A stretch of 64,000 bases of DNA from Microbacterium hydrothermale. GTDB taxonomy: Bacteria > Actinomycetota > Actinomycetes > Actinomycetales > Microbacteriaceae. How positions within the stretch are numbered: position 1 is the first letter of the stretch; each line of letters opens with the position of its first letter. The position numbers and the translations under genes were made by a program. Below, piece by piece: positions 45,009-54,733 of this stretch. The DNA lies in assembly GCF_004854025.1 (NCBI RefSeq), contig NZ_STGM01000010.1:1-64000 (forward strand), written 5' to 3'. The notes beneath the pieces were generated by a model. It was not told the origin of the DNA, made no database searches, and worked only from the letters and a program-made list of their open reading frames with translations.

Positions 45009-46601
45009 ATGGACAGCACCGCATCGGCGACCATTCCCGGCGAACGGGGCGAAGCCCCCTTTGCCCTCGAGATCCGCGACGTCGAGAAGGCCTTCTCCGG
45101 CATCCCCGTGCTGCGCGGCGTCGGGCTCAACCTGCGACCGGGCACCATCACCGCCCTGGCCGGCGAGAACGGCGCGGGCAAGTCGACGCTGATGAAGATC
45201 GCGTCCGGGCAGTACCGCGCCGACGCGGGGACCGTCCTGGTGCGTGGCGAAGAACTGCCTACGGGCGACGCCGCCGCAGCCACGAGGCACGGAGTCGCCA
45301 TCGTGCCGCAGGAACTGGCATCCATGCTCGAGATGACCATCTACGAGAACATCTTCATCGGACGCGAACTGGCCGGCCCCCTGGGGCTGCGTCGTGCTGA
45401 GATGGCCGCCGAGGCCGAGAAGAGCCTGCGGGAGTTCGGCGTCGCCGTCAGCCCGAACCGACGGATGGGAACGCTGCCGGTCGGCATCCGTCAGATCGTC
45501 GAGATCATCAAGGCCACGAACACCGGCGCACGAGTCGTGCTTTTGGACGAGCCCACCAGCGCAATCGCCGTCCGCGAGGTGCAGCGACTCGTCGACGTCA
45601 TGCGCAAGCTCCGCGACCAGGGCGTGGCCCTGCTGTTCACCACCCACAAGATGGAGGAGATGCGTCAGCTCGCCGACCACGTGGTCGTGCTGCGCGACGG
45701 CCGCCTCGTGCTGGATGCCGACATGGCCGCCACCCGCGACGACGAGATCGTCACCGCGATGATCGGACGCGAGCTGGAGAACCTGTTCCCCGAGCTCCCC
45801 GACCACGGCGACGAGGTCGTCCTCGACGTCCGCGGCCTGCAGGTCGAGGGCGCCGCCGCACCGGTGGACCTCACGGTCCGCGCCGGCGAGATCGTCGGAC
45901 TGGCGGGCCTGGTCGGCGCCGGTCGCACCGAGCTCATCGAGGGCATCTTCGGAATGCGCCGCACCCAGGCGGGTGAGATCACCGTGAAGGGCCGACGCGT
46001 CGCCCGCAACCGCCCCGACGCCTCGATCTCCGCGAACGTCGCACTCGTGCCCGAGGACCGCAAGGGGGCGGGCGGTGTACTGAGCATGGACATCCTCGAC
46101 AACGGCAGCCTGCCGCGCCTGAGCTCCTTCACCCTCGGCGGCTGGCTTCGCGAGGGGCGCCGCCGCGCCGCCGTGCAGCAGGCGACGACGTCGGTGCGCC
46201 TGAAGAGCCGGGGGATGAAGCAGAGCATGGAGACGCTCTCCGGCGGCAACCAGCAGAAGGTCGTCTTCGCGCGGTGGCTGGTCGGCGAGGTCGACGTGCT
46301 GCTCCTGGACGAGCCCACCCGCGGCGTCGACGTCGGCGCGCGCAGCGAGATCTACCGCATCATCCTCGACCTCGCGGCCCAGGGCATGGCGGTGGTGATG
46401 GCCTCCAGCGACATGCCCGAGATCCTCAGCCTCTCGCACCGCGCCTACGTCATGCGCGAAGGGCGGCTGGTGGGAACCCTCCGTCGCGATGAGCTCGCCG
46501 ACCCCGACATCCAAGACACCATCTTCCGGCTGGCCAGCGGACTGCTCGACAGCAAACACGACGACATCACGATCGACGACACGAAGGGACGCTCCGCATG
46601 A
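45009..46601 (+). CDS. Sugar ABC transporter ATPase (RbsA type, two nucleotide-binding domains)
   Basis: 530 residues. The first domain has Walker A GENGAGKST (about residue 52), VVLLDEPTSAIAVREV and a degenerate signature (LPVGIRQIVEI); the second has a degenerate Walker A GLVGAGRTEL, signature LSGGNQQK and DVLLLDEPTRGVDVGA. This asymmetry is normal for RbsA/XylG. It drives import by the permease (46598) and binding protein (47630). ATG 45009 is chosen; upstream frame overlaps the promoter. Stop overlaps the permease start (ATGA). Confidence 0.88.
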   Translation: MDSTASATIPGERGEAPFALEIRDVEKAFSGIPVLRGVGLNLRPGTITALAGENGAGKSTLMKIASGQYRADAGTVLVRGEELPTGDAAAATRHGVAIVPQELASMLEMTIYENIFIGRELAGPLGLRRAEMAAEAEKSLREFGVAVSPNRRMGTLPVGIRQIVEIIKATNTGARVVLLDEPTSAIAVREVQRLVDVMRKLRDQGVALLFTTHKMEEMRQLADHVVVLRDGRLVLDADMAATRDDEIVTAMIGRELENLFPELPDHGDEVVLDVRGLQVEGAAAPVDLTVRAGEIVGLAGLVGAGRTELIEGIFGMRRTQAGEITVKGRRVARNRPDASISANVALVPEDRKGAGGVLSMDILDNGSLPRLSSFTLGGWLREGRRRAAVQQATTSVRLKSRGMKQSMETLSGGNQQKVVFARWLVGEVDVLLLDEPTRGVDVGARSEIYRIILDLAAQGMAVVMASSDMPEILSLSHRAYVMREGRLVGTLRRDELADPDIQDTIFRLASGLLDSKHDDITIDDTKGRSA

Positions 46602-47584
46602 GCACCGACACCCTCCCCGCTCCCCGCGGCCGCCAGCGCGTCGCCGCGGTCGCCAAGACCCTCGCCATCCGGTATGCGATGGTGCTCGTGCTGCTGGTGG
46701 TGATCGGCTACTTCATGTACCGCAGCGCCCGCTTCGGAACGCCCGAGAACGTCGTCACGATCCTCGTGGCCGCGGCGCCGTTCGCGCTGATCGCGCTGGG
46801 ACAGACCCTCGTCATCCTCACCGGCGGCATCGACCTCTCGGTCGGTAGTGTCATCGCCCTCAGCGCCATGACGGGAGCGCTCACCGCCAAGTCCTTCCCG
46901 GACATGATCTGGCTCGCCCTCGTCGTGGCCGTGCTCGTGGGACTGGTCGCCGGATCCGTGAACGGGTTCGTCGTATCGGTGATCAAAGTGCCCCCGTTCA
47001 TCGCCACCCTCGGCATGCTCACCCTGGCATCCGGTCTCGCGTACGTCGTGGGCGGCGGCGCTCCCATCAACGGTCTGCCCGCGGCATTCGGCGCGATCGC
47101 CAACACGCAGATCCTGGGGCTGACGATTCCGGTCATCCTCATGATCGTCGGCATCGTGGGCCTCGGCATCATCATGCGGCGCACCTCGTTCGGAATGCGC
47201 ATCTACGCCGTCGGCGGCAACGAGCTCGCCGCCCGCATCGCCGGCGTCAAGACCGGCCGCGTCCTCTTCTCGGTGTACGCCATCAGCGGCGCCCTCGCCG
47301 GCCTGTCGGGCATCATGCTCGCCTCCCGTGTCATCACCGGCGCACCGACCCTCGGTCAGGGCTACGAGCTGGATGCCATCGCGGCGGTCGTGATCGGCGG
47401 CGCCAGCCTCCTCGGCGGACGCGGCACCGTCTGGGGCACGGCCCTGGGACTGCTGCTGATCCAGACCCTGAACAACGGACTCGACATCCTGACCGTCCCC
47501 GCCTACTGGCAGGACGTCATCAAGGGTGTCCTGATCGTCGCGGCCGTGGCCGTCGACGTCTGGGCCGCCAAACGGCGCGCCTGA
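46598..47584 (+). CDS. Sugar ABC transporter permease (RbsC type)
   Basis: 328 residues with eight to ten membrane helices. RbsC signatures GQTLVILTGGIDLSVGSVIA (about residues 65-85) and GYELDAIAAVVIGGASLLGG near the C-terminus. It forms a homodimeric channel for a pentose, hexose or polyol. Overlaps the ATPase gene by four bases; the binding protein follows 45 bases later. Confidence 0.88.
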   Translation: MSTDTLPAPRGRQRVAAVAKTLAIRYAMVLVLLVVIGYFMYRSARFGTPENVVTILVAAAPFALIALGQTLVILTGGIDLSVGSVIALSAMTGALTAKSFPDMIWLALVVAVLVGLVAGSVNGFVVSVIKVPPFIATLGMLTLASGLAYVVGGGAPINGLPAAFGAIANTQILGLTIPVILMIVGIVGLGIIMRRTSFGMRIYAVGGNELAARIAGVKTGRVLFSVYAISGALAGLSGIMLASRVITGAPTLGQGYELDAIAAVVIGGASLLGGRGTVWGTALGLLLIQTLNNGLDILTVPAYWQDVIKGVLIVAAVAVDVWAAKRRA

Positions 47585-47629
47585 CCCCTCACCCGAGCAC
47601 CACCTCTCACATAGATCGGAACGACGTCA

Positions 47630-48709
47630 ATGACGATTTCTCCTCGACTGACCCGCCTCGCAGCCGTCGGTGTCGCCGCCGCGACCACGCTGTTCGCCCT
47701 CACCGGCTGCGGTGCCGGCGACCCCAGCGCGCAGTCCGACAACGGCGACGGCCCCAAGCGCGTGACCGTCGGCGTCACGGTGTACAACATGTCCTCCTTC
47801 ATCACCGAGGGCAAAGAGGGCATCGACACCTACGCCAAAGCGCACAACATCGACATCCTGTGGAACTCCGCCAACAACGACGTGACGACGCAGGCCTCGC
47901 AGGTCGACCAGTACATCCAGGCCAAGGTCGACGCGATCATGATCGTCCCCGTGCAGGCCGACACCCTCGCCCCGCAGGTCCAGGCCGCGGTCGCGGCGAA
48001 CATCCCGATCCTCGATGTTAACGCCACCCTGAACAACCCCGACATCACCGCCAGCGTGCAGCCCGACGACGTCGCGGCCGGCTCGCAGGAGGCGAAGATG
48101 ATGATGGACAAGCTCGGCAACAAGGGCAACGTCGTCATCCTGCAAGGCCCGCTCGGCGGCTCCGGCGAGATCAACCGCGGTGCCGGTATCGACAAGGTCC
48201 TCGCCGACAACCCCAACGTGAAGGTGCTGGCCAAGGACACGGCCAACTGGAGCCGTGACGAGGCCGTCAACAAGGTCAAGAACTGGATCTCCGCGTTCGG
48301 CGGCGACATCGACGGCGTGATCTCGCAGAACGACGACATGGGTCTCGGCGCACTGCAGGCGCTGCGCGAGGCGGGCATGACCAATGTCCCCGTCGTCGGC
48401 ATCGACGGCATCGAAGACGGTCTCAACGCAGTCAAGGACGGCACGTTCATCGGCACGTCGCTGCAGAACGGCACCGTGCAGCTGGCCACCGGCGTCGCCG
48501 TGGCGGCCAAGCTCGCGCGCGGCGAGGACGTCGACAAGCACACCACGTACGTGATGCCTCCCATCACCTCGGAGAACGTCGACGCGGCCATCCAGCACGT
48601 CGTCACCGACCGGTCGGCCTTCCTCGCCGGTCTGTCCGACCTGATCGAGCAGAACCTCAAGACGGGCGACATCGCCTACGAGGGTCTGCCCGGACAGACC
48701 CGCAAGTAA
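47630..48709 (+). CDS. Sugar ABC transporter substrate-binding lipoprotein (RbsB type)
   Basis: 359 residues. Lipoprotein signal ending FALTGC, then a periplasmic-binding-protein fold of the ribose/pentose cluster with [20 protein letters not shown] and [20 protein letters not shown], the hinge and sugar-contact regions of RbsB relatives. It delivers the substrate to the RbsC/RbsA pair. A perfect 11-bp hairpin follows the stop codon, probably raising its mRNA level above the downstream catabolic genes. Confidence 0.86.
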   Translation: MTISPRLTRLAAVGVAAATTLFALTGCGAGDPSAQSDNGDGPKRVTVGVTVYNMSSFITEGKEGIDTYAKAHNIDILWNSANNDVTTQASQVDQYIQAKVDAIMIVPVQADTLAPQVQAAVAANIPILDVNATLNNPDITASVQPDDVAAGSQEAKMMMDKLGNKGNVVILQGPLGGSGEINRGAGIDKVLADNPNVKVLAKDTANWSRDEAVNKVKNWISAFGGDIDGVISQNDDMGLGALQALREAGMTNVPVVGIDGIEDGLNAVKDGTFIGTSLQNGTVQLATGVAVAAKLARGEDVDKHTTYVMPPITSENVDAAIQHVVTDRSAFLAGLSDLIEQNLKTGDIAYEGLPGQTRK

Positions 48710-48715
48710 TGGCCC

Positions 48716-48748
48716 GGGGTGGGCGGTCCACAATCGGCCGCCCACCCC
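48716..48748. terminator. Strong hairpin after the RbsB-type gene
   Basis: GGGGTGGGCGG and CCGCCCACCCC form a perfect 11-bp stem with an 11-base loop, seven bases past the stop codon. Because catabolic genes follow on the same strand, it likely acts as attenuator or mRNA stabiliser, as at 37698. Confidence 0.65.
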
Positions 48749-48780
48749 GTCCCCCCTCCCACCCCACAGGAGAACACCCC

Positions 48781-49431
48781 GTGTCCCTTTCCCCTGACCT
48801 CGAGGACGACGTCGACGCGCGCATCCTCGCCACCGCCCGCGGCGTGATCGAGCGCGAGGCCCACGCGTTGGCCGGTGTCCCCGCGCAGATCGGCCCAGAC
48901 TTCGTCCGCATCGTCCGTTCCGTGCTGGACCTGTCCGGCAAGGTGGTCACGACGGGCACGGGAACCTCCGGCATCATGGCCGAGCGCCTCGCGCACCTGC
49001 TCGCCGTATCGGGCACCCCGGCCTTCTACCTCCCGTGCCTGGACGCCCTCCACGGCGGGATGGGCGCCATCACGACCTCCGACTACGTCATCGCCTTCTC
49101 CAAGGGCGGCCGCAGCGATGAGCTGATCCAACTGACCGCGCGTCTGGTGGATCGCGGCGTGCACGTGCTCGCGGTGACCGAGCGGGCCGAGTCCCCGTTC
49201 GCCCGCGCGGCGAGTGAGACCGCCCTGCTGCGCACCGACCCGGTGGATGCCGACCCCGGCGGCCTGATCGCGATGGGCTCCACCCTCGTCGTGGGCGCGT
49301 GGGGCGACGCGTTGGCGGCCACGCTGATGCGTCTGCGCGAGCATTCGTGGAAGGACGTCGTCGACATCCACCCCGGCGGGTACGTAGGCGGACAGACCAC
49401 CCTCCCCGCCGACGAGGGGCTCGACGCGTGA
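48781..49431 (+). CDS. SIS-domain sugar-phosphate isomerase
   Basis: 216 residues, a single SIS domain: KVVTTGTGTSGIMAERLAHL (about residues 58-77) and VIAFSKGGRSDELIQ (about 101-115). Related proteins are arabinose-5-phosphate isomerase (KpsF/KdsD) and 6-phospho-3-hexuloisomerase. Start GTG 48781 follows AGGAG. Its stop overlaps the kinase start (GTGA). With kinase and epimerase genes adjacent, it presumably interconverts aldose and ketose phosphates from the imported sugar or polyol. Confidence 0.8.
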   Translation: MSLSPDLEDDVDARILATARGVIEREAHALAGVPAQIGPDFVRIVRSVLDLSGKVVTTGTGTSGIMAERLAHLLAVSGTPAFYLPCLDALHGGMGAITTSDYVIAFSKGGRSDELIQLTARLVDRGVHVLAVTERAESPFARAASETALLRTDPVDADPGGLIAMGSTLVVGAWGDALAATLMRLREHSWKDVVDIHPGGYVGGQTTLPADEGLDA

Positions 49432-50891
49432 GCGGCATCCCTCTCGTCGCCGGTGTCGACTCATCGACCCAGTCCACGAAGGTCGAGCTGCGTCATCTCG
49501 ACACCGGGAAAGTGTTCGCACGGGCGTCGAGCCCCCACCCCGCGGTCACGCCCCCGGTGAGCGAGCAGCATCCCGACGCGTGGTGGTCGGCGCTGGTCAC
49601 CGCGTTCCGCGACGCGCGGGAACAGGTTCCGGGTGGTCGGGTGCGCGCGGTGTCGATCGCGGCGCAGTGCCACGGGCTCGTCGCGCTCGACGAACGCGAC
49701 GAGGTCATCCGCCCGGCGAAGCTATGGAACGACACAACCTCCACCGCCGCACTGCGTGCACTGCGCGAACGCATCGGCACCGACACCCTGATCGACCGCG
49801 TGGGCACGTTGCCCACGGCGGCGTTCACGATCGGCAAGATCGCGTGGCTCGCGCAGCACGAGCCCGAGAACTTCCGGCGGATGCGTCGCATCCTGCTGCC
49901 GCACGACTACCTCACGTTCCGCCTCACCGGGCAGTACGTCACCGACCGCTCCGAGGCATCCGGCACCGGGTATTACGACGCCGACCGCGGCGAGTACCTG
50001 CCCGACTTCCTGCGTCACATCGACGCCGACATGCCGTGGGAGAGCATGCTCCCGCGGGTGGGGGCTCCCGCCGACGTCGCCGGCACCGTCACGCCCGCCG
50101 CGGCGGCCGCTCTCGGGCTCGACGTCGACATCGTGGTGGGAGTGGGCGGCGGAGATCAGCACGCCGCGGCTCTGGGCCTGGGAATGACCCCCGGCGACGT
50201 GGTGTACTCGATCGGCACGAGCGGCGTCGTGCTCACGCTCAGCCCGCACGCCGTGCGCGACACGAGCGGGTGGGTCGACGGTGTCGCCGACATGACCGAC
50301 GGCTTCCTGCCGCTGGTCTCGACGCTGAACGCCGCCAAGGTGACCGACACCTTCGCCCGCATCCTCGGCGTCTCGCACGACGAGCTCTCGCGCCTGGCTC
50401 TAGCGGCGTCGCCGGATCGGCCCGGCCCCGTGCTGGCACCGTTCTTCGAGGGCGAGCGCACCCCCGACCTCCCGGATGCCGTGGGCCTGCTCGCACGTCT
50501 AACCACCGACACCACGCGGGAAGAGGTCGCCCGCGCCGCCTACGAAGGGGTGCTGCTGGGGCTCGTACGGGGTCAGAGCGCCATCGAGCGGATGGGCGTG
50601 GACACCTCCGGTGACGTGATGGTCGTCGGTGGAGGTGCCCGTTCCGCGGCCACCTCGCAGCTGCTCGCCGACCTGCTCGGACGCGACGTGCAAACCGCCG
50701 ACGTGCCCGAGGCGACCGCAACCGGCGCCGCCATCCAGGCGGCGGCGGTGGCGCGCGGAACGGACATCGTCGCGCAGCGTGACGCCTGGGCTCCCGCGCG
50801 ACGTCTGCTCGCCTCGCCGCGAGACGGGGCGCGCGATCCGCGACCCGTCTACGAACGGGTCGCCGCGGTGCGCTCGCTGGACCGGCCGTGA
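49428..50891 (+). CDS. FGGY-family carbohydrate kinase (xylulokinase-like)
   Basis: 487 residues. FGGY fold: phosphate-1 motif VAGVDSSTQSTKVELR, substrate region AAQCHGLVALD and AKLWNDTTS, and ATP-binding VMVVGGGARSAATSQLLADL with VPEATATGAAIQAA, closest in pattern to XylB (D-xylulose kinase). Start GTG 49428 overlaps the SIS gene stop. It would phosphorylate the ketose made by the polyol dehydrogenases encoded downstream. Other ketoses are possible, so I give no symbol. Confidence 0.84.
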   Translation: MSGIPLVAGVDSSTQSTKVELRHLDTGKVFARASSPHPAVTPPVSEQHPDAWWSALVTAFRDAREQVPGGRVRAVSIAAQCHGLVALDERDEVIRPAKLWNDTTSTAALRALRERIGTDTLIDRVGTLPTAAFTIGKIAWLAQHEPENFRRMRRILLPHDYLTFRLTGQYVTDRSEASGTGYYDADRGEYLPDFLRHIDADMPWESMLPRVGAPADVAGTVTPAAAAALGLDVDIVVGVGGGDQHAAALGLGMTPGDVVYSIGTSGVVLTLSPHAVRDTSGWVDGVADMTDGFLPLVSTLNAAKVTDTFARILGVSHDELSRLALAASPDRPGPVLAPFFEGERTPDLPDAVGLLARLTTDTTREEVARAAYEGVLLGLVRGQSAIERMGVDTSGDVMVVGGGARSAATSQLLADLLGRDVQTADVPEATATGAAIQAAAVARGTDIVAQRDAWAPARRLLASPRDGARDPRPVYERVAAVRSLDRP

Positions 50892-51565
50892 GCGTGGTCC
50901 TCGCGCCGTGGGGGCGCGTACTACGGGCGCACGGGCTGGCGGGCAGCCTCTTCGCGGTGAACGCCGCCGACCGCGTCGCCGCCGCACACGCCCTCGACGC
51001 GGAGGGGCTCGCCGTCCACGCGGACGTGATCCTCGATCGCGGTGGCGCGCACCGCGGCGTCGATCCCGCGCAGATCGAGCGAATCCGCGGCGACCTGCCG
51101 CACGCCCGCATCGACGTGCACCTCATCCTCGACGACGACACGCTCACGCGGACGGCGGAGATCGTCGCCGAGACGGTCGCCGTCAGCGAGCGCGTGCGCG
51201 CCGAGCGCCTCACGGTGTCGCGCGCCGTCCTGCGCGCGCATAGGGCGCCTCTGCAGGGCGCCCGCTCGCGCGGCCTCCCCGTCTGGTGCGAGGTCGTGCA
51301 CAACGACCACGAGGCCGCCACGGCCGCCGACGAAGACGCCGACGGGTGTCTCGTCATGCTCATCCGCCCCGGCACGACCGACCTCGCCGATTCCGGCGGT
51401 CTCGCGACGATCCGTTCGCTCCAGGGGCGCGTGCCCGTCGGGGTGGACGGCGGAGTGACCGAGGACCTCGCTCGCGTCTGCGCCGACGGGGGAGTCTCTC
51501 CCATCGTCTCGGGCCGCGCACTGCTCACCGCACAGCTGATTGGAGATCACACCCATGTCCATTGA
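50888..51565 (+). CDS. Ribulose-phosphate 3-epimerase-like protein
   Basis: 225 residues, TIM-barrel pattern of the ribulose-phosphate-binding superfamily: VHADVILDRGGAHRGVDPAQ, ARIDVHLIL and VGVDGGVTEDLARVCADGGV with SPIVSGRAL. Classical Rpe has MDG and HLM at these points; here MDG is LDR and HLM is HLI, so it diverges from housekeeping Rpe and may act on another pentulose or hexulose phosphate. Start GTG 50888 overlaps the kinase stop. Its 3' end overlaps the next gene by 11 bases. Confidence 0.68.
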   Translation: MSVVLAPWGRVLRAHGLAGSLFAVNAADRVAAAHALDAEGLAVHADVILDRGGAHRGVDPAQIERIRGDLPHARIDVHLILDDDTLTRTAEIVAETVAVSERVRAERLTVSRAVLRAHRAPLQGARSRGLPVWCEVVHNDHEAATAADEDADGCLVMLIRPGTTDLADSGGLATIRSLQGRVPVGVDGGVTEDLARVCADGGVSPIVSGRALLTAQLIGDHTHVH

Positions 51566-52589
51566 CACCCCCGACCGTATGCGCGCCAGCGTGCTGCTCG
51601 CTCAGAACGAACTCACCATCGAGGAGCGGGAGGTGCCGGCGCCGGGGCCGCACGAGGTCCTCGTCGAAGTCGCCGCCGTCGGCGTGTGCGGTTCCGATGT
51701 GCACTACTACCGGCACGGGCGCATCGGCGACTTCATCGTCGACCGGCCCATCGTCCTCGGTCACGAGCTGTCGGGACGCATCGTCGCCGTCGGTGAGGGC
51801 GTCGCCGGCGACCGCGTCGGGCAGCGGGTCGCGATCGAGCCCCAGAAGCCGTGCCACCGCTGCCGCCAGTGCCTCGCCGGACGGTACAACCTGTGCCCGT
51901 TCATGGAGTTCTACGCCACGCCCCCGATCGACGGCGCCTTCGCGGGCTACGTCACGATCGAGTCGTCGTTCGCCCACGCCGTGCCCGACGAACTCTCCGA
52001 CGAGGCCGCGGCCCTGCTCGAGCCGCTGTCGGTGGCCATCACGACCATGCGCAAGGCGCACATCGTCCCCGGCTCGCGCGTCCTGATTGCCGGCGCCGGC
52101 CCCATCGGGATCATCTGCGCGCAGGCCGCGCGCGCCTTCGGCGCGGCGGAGATCATCGTGAGCGACCTGGTGCCTGAGCGTCGCGAGCGCGCACTTGGCT
52201 ACGGCGCCACGCGCGTCATCGATCCGGCCGTGACCGACGTCGCCACGGCCGGACTCGGCGTCGACGCCTTCATCGACGCGTCCGGGGCCCCGCGCGCGGT
52301 GTTCTCCGGGATCAAGGCCGTCGGCCCGGCGGGGTACGCCGTGCTGGTCGGTCTCGGCAACTCCGAGATGACCCTGCCCGTCGAGCACATCCAGAACCTC
52401 GAGATCTCGGTCACGGGAATCTTTCGCTACACCGACACCTGGCCCGCGGCGATTCACCTGGTCGCGACGGGACAGGTCGACCTGGACTCTTTGGTGACCG
52501 GCCGCTTCGATCTCGAACACGTCCGCGAGGCGCTGGACAGCGACCTCGACCCCGACAGCCTCAAGTCCATCGTCTACCCCCAGCGCTGA
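51555..52589 (+). CDS. Zinc-dependent polyol dehydrogenase (sorbitol/xylitol dehydrogenase-like)
   Basis: 344 residues. Catalytic zinc C and H residues in VGVCGSDVHYYRHG and GHELSG, four-cysteine-type segment CHRCRQCLAGRYNLCP, and Rossmann motif VLIAGAGPIGIICAQ. VCGSDVHYYRHGRIG is characteristic of sorbitol/xylitol dehydrogenases, which oxidise polyols to ketoses with NAD+. Start ATG 51555 overlaps the end of the epimerase-like gene. Its product would be the kinase substrate. Confidence 0.87.
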   Translation: MSIDTPDRMRASVLLAQNELTIEEREVPAPGPHEVLVEVAAVGVCGSDVHYYRHGRIGDFIVDRPIVLGHELSGRIVAVGEGVAGDRVGQRVAIEPQKPCHRCRQCLAGRYNLCPFMEFYATPPIDGAFAGYVTIESSFAHAVPDELSDEAAALLEPLSVAITTMRKAHIVPGSRVLIAGAGPIGIICAQAARAFGAAEIIVSDLVPERRERALGYGATRVIDPAVTDVATAGLGVDAFIDASGAPRAVFSGIKAVGPAGYAVLVGLGNSEMTLPVEHIQNLEISVTGIFRYTDTWPAAIHLVATGQVDLDSLVTGRFDLEHVREALDSDLDPDSLKSIVYPQR

Positions 52590-52617
52590 CTGCGCCCTCG
52601 TTCAGAAAGGCATCCTC

Positions 52618-53382
52618 ATGACTACTCCCTTCAGCCTCGCCGGTCGCACGGCGATTGTCACCGGCGGCAACCAGGGGCTCGGGAAGGCCTTCGCCTTCGC
52701 GCTGGCCGAAGCCGGCGCCCGTGTCGCCATCGCCGGACGCAGCGCCGAACGCAACGCAGCCGTCGCCGCCGAGGCGCTCAAGGCCGGGCACCAATTCGTG
52801 ACCATTACGGCCGACATCACCGACGACGCCCAGGTCGCCCGGATGACACAGGAGGCCCTCGACGGGCTGGGCGGGCGCATCGACATCCTCGTCAACAACG
52901 CCGGCACCTGCTATCACAACGAGTCGTTCGCCGTCACTGACGAACAGTGGCAGAACGTGTGGGATCTGAACGTCCGCGCCCTGTGGAAGGCCAGTCTGTC
53001 GGTCGGGGCGCACATGCGCGATTCTGGCGGCGGGTCGATTGTGAACATCGGCAGCATGTCGGGGCTAATCGTGAACCGCCCGCAGTGGCAGCCCGCATAC
53101 AACGCATCCAAGGCCGCGGTGCATCACCTCACTAAGTCACTCGCGGTCGAGTGGGCTCCGCACAAGATCCGTGTCAATGCGCTAGCGCCCGGCTACGTCA
53201 AGACCGAGATGGCCCCGGTCGACCGGCCCGACTTCCAGCGATACTGGGTTGAGGATGCTCCGCAGCAGCGATTCGCCCTGCCCGAGGAGATTGCCCCAAG
53301 CGTGGTCTTCCTCGCCAGCGACGCCGCCTCCTTCATCACCGGATCGGTGCTGGTCGCCGACGGCGGCTACACCGCCGTCTGA
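52618..53382 (+). CDS. SDR-family polyol dehydrogenase-like protein
   Basis: 254 residues, classical SDR: TGGNQGLG (15-22), NNAG, S146, Y161, K165 (YNASK). The INVNALAPGYVKTEMAPVD-type segment (here RVNALAPGYVKTEM) resembles sorbose reductase and arabinitol 2-dehydrogenase relatives. Ribosome site GAAAGG before ATG 52618. Third oxidoreductase of the operon; together the dehydrogenases would handle different polyol stereoisomers. Confidence 0.84.
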   Translation: MTTPFSLAGRTAIVTGGNQGLGKAFAFALAEAGARVAIAGRSAERNAAVAAEALKAGHQFVTITADITDDAQVARMTQEALDGLGGRIDILVNNAGTCYHNESFAVTDEQWQNVWDLNVRALWKASLSVGAHMRDSGGGSIVNIGSMSGLIVNRPQWQPAYNASKAAVHHLTKSLAVEWAPHKIRVNALAPGYVKTEMAPVDRPDFQRYWVEDAPQQRFALPEEIAPSVVFLASDAASFITGSVLVADGGYTAV

Positions 53383-53404
53383 GCTCGAACGAAAGGACAC
53401 CGCC

Positions 53405-54430
53405 ATGACTGATATCCGTCGCGTCATCGTCACCGCCATTGACGACATCCGCCTCGAGGCAACACCCGCCCCCGCGGCCGGGGCCGGCGAGGTGGTGGTC
53501 CGCAGCACCGTGGTCGGCATCTGCGGCAGCGACATGCACGCCGCCCACGGGCGGCATCCATTCATGTCCCTTCCCTTCTGGCCCGGGCACGAGGTCGTCG
53601 GCGTCGTTACCGAGACGGGCAAGGGCGTGGATGCATCCCTGCACGGCCGGCGCGTGGTGATCGAGCCGAATCTAGCCTGCGGACACTGCGAGCAGTGCCG
53701 CGATGGGCGCTACAACATCTGCTCGACCCTCGACGTGTTTGGATGCCAAACACCCGGGGGGATGACCGACGCCTTCGCGATCGCCGCCGACCGCGTGATC
53801 CCGCTGCCCGACGACCTCGACGACACATGGGCGGCGCTCATCGAGCCGTTGGCGACGCCGGTGCACGCGGTGCGGCGTGCGGGCGACCTCACGGGCAAGC
53901 GGGTGGTCGTCTTCGGTGCAGGTCCGATCGGGCTCTTCCTCACGGTGGCGGCTCTGGATGCTGGTGCGGAGCGCGTCGTCGTGGCCGATCTGCTGCCCTC
54001 CAAGCGGGAACGGGCCGAGCGCCTGGGCGCCGCGGGATCGTTCGACCCCACGACCGCGGACGCCGCGGACACGGCGCTTGAACTCCTCGGCGGCCAAGCG
54101 CACGTCGTTTTCGACGGTGTGTCGCGAGCGACGACGGTGGCACTTGCGGTCGAAATACTCGCCAAAGGGGGCAAGCTCATGACGGTGGGGGTGCCTGTCT
54201 CAGGCGAGACCGCTGTCCGGCTCGACCTGGTACAGGATCACGAGCTGGAGATCTACGGCAACCTCATGTACGTCCGTGAGGACGTACTGCACGCGATCGC
54301 CCTGCTCGGGCGCAAGCCGTTCTCCCTCGACGAGATCGTGACCGCCATTTTCCCTCTCGACGAGGCCGCACGCGCATTCGCCGCCTCCGACGATCCCGAG
54401 CAGGTGAAAGTCCTCGTCACCGTCCCCTGA
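53405..54430 (+). CDS. Zinc-dependent dehydrogenase (MDR family)
   Basis: 341 residues. Catalytic zinc motifs VGICGSDMHAAHG and GHEVVG, structural cysteine cluster CGHCEQCRDGRYNICS and Rossmann motif VVVFGAGPIGLFLTV. Sorbitol/threonine dehydrogenase-like. ATG 53405, preceded by GAAAGGA. It is the last gene of the SorC-controlled operon; a hairpin lies 66 bases after the stop. Which polyol or sugar it oxidises is not visible. Confidence 0.86.
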   Translation: MTDIRRVIVTAIDDIRLEATPAPAAGAGEVVVRSTVVGICGSDMHAAHGRHPFMSLPFWPGHEVVGVVTETGKGVDASLHGRRVVIEPNLACGHCEQCRDGRYNICSTLDVFGCQTPGGMTDAFAIAADRVIPLPDDLDDTWAALIEPLATPVHAVRRAGDLTGKRVVVFGAGPIGLFLTVAALDAGAERVVVADLLPSKRERAERLGAAGSFDPTTADAADTALELLGGQAHVVFDGVSRATTVALAVEILAKGGKLMTVGVPVSGETAVRLDLVQDHELEIYGNLMYVREDVLHAIALLGRKPFSLDEIVTAIFPLDEAARAFAASDDPEQVKVLVTVP

Positions 54431-54495
54431 CGCTGGCGTCTGGCGATGCGGCGACGACCTTTCTGAGAGGACTGCCGCAACGCTTACCCCGCGAG

Positions 54496-54524
54496 TGCCC
54501 CAGCCGTCATCCGCGTCTGGGGCA
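54496..54524. terminator. Terminator hairpin closing the polyol operon
   Basis: TGCCCCAG and CTGGGGCA form a perfect 8-bp stem with a 13-base loop, 66 bases after the last dehydrogenase stop codon. No T tract follows. Confidence 0.5.
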
Positions 54525-54733
54525 TTCGCCATCTCGTCGCGCTGCACCCGGTGGCTTTGGCTGACGGCGAGGCCGTCAAGCTGATGCCCACCGACGGTCG
54601 TGTTCAGGCCGCCATCGATGATTCGAGACGCGCCGATAATAGATATTATGTCAGAGTTGGGTTGGAGCGGAGTCTGCAAGCGACAACGATAATAGTTCGC
54701 AGACCCGCCCAGGCGTGCGCTGTGAGCCGAGCG
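54525..54733. other. Intergenic region with an AT-rich palindrome
   Basis: The rest of the gap before the convergent gene at 54734. It contains ATAATAGATATTAT (54636-54649), an unusually AT-rich inverted repeat for this genome. Short open frames here match nothing I recognise. Confidence 0.35.

Noticed and set aside
44895..46559. A 554-codon minus-strand open frame
   Set aside because: Antisense to the RbsA-type ATPase, which has all expected motifs; the antisense translation has none.
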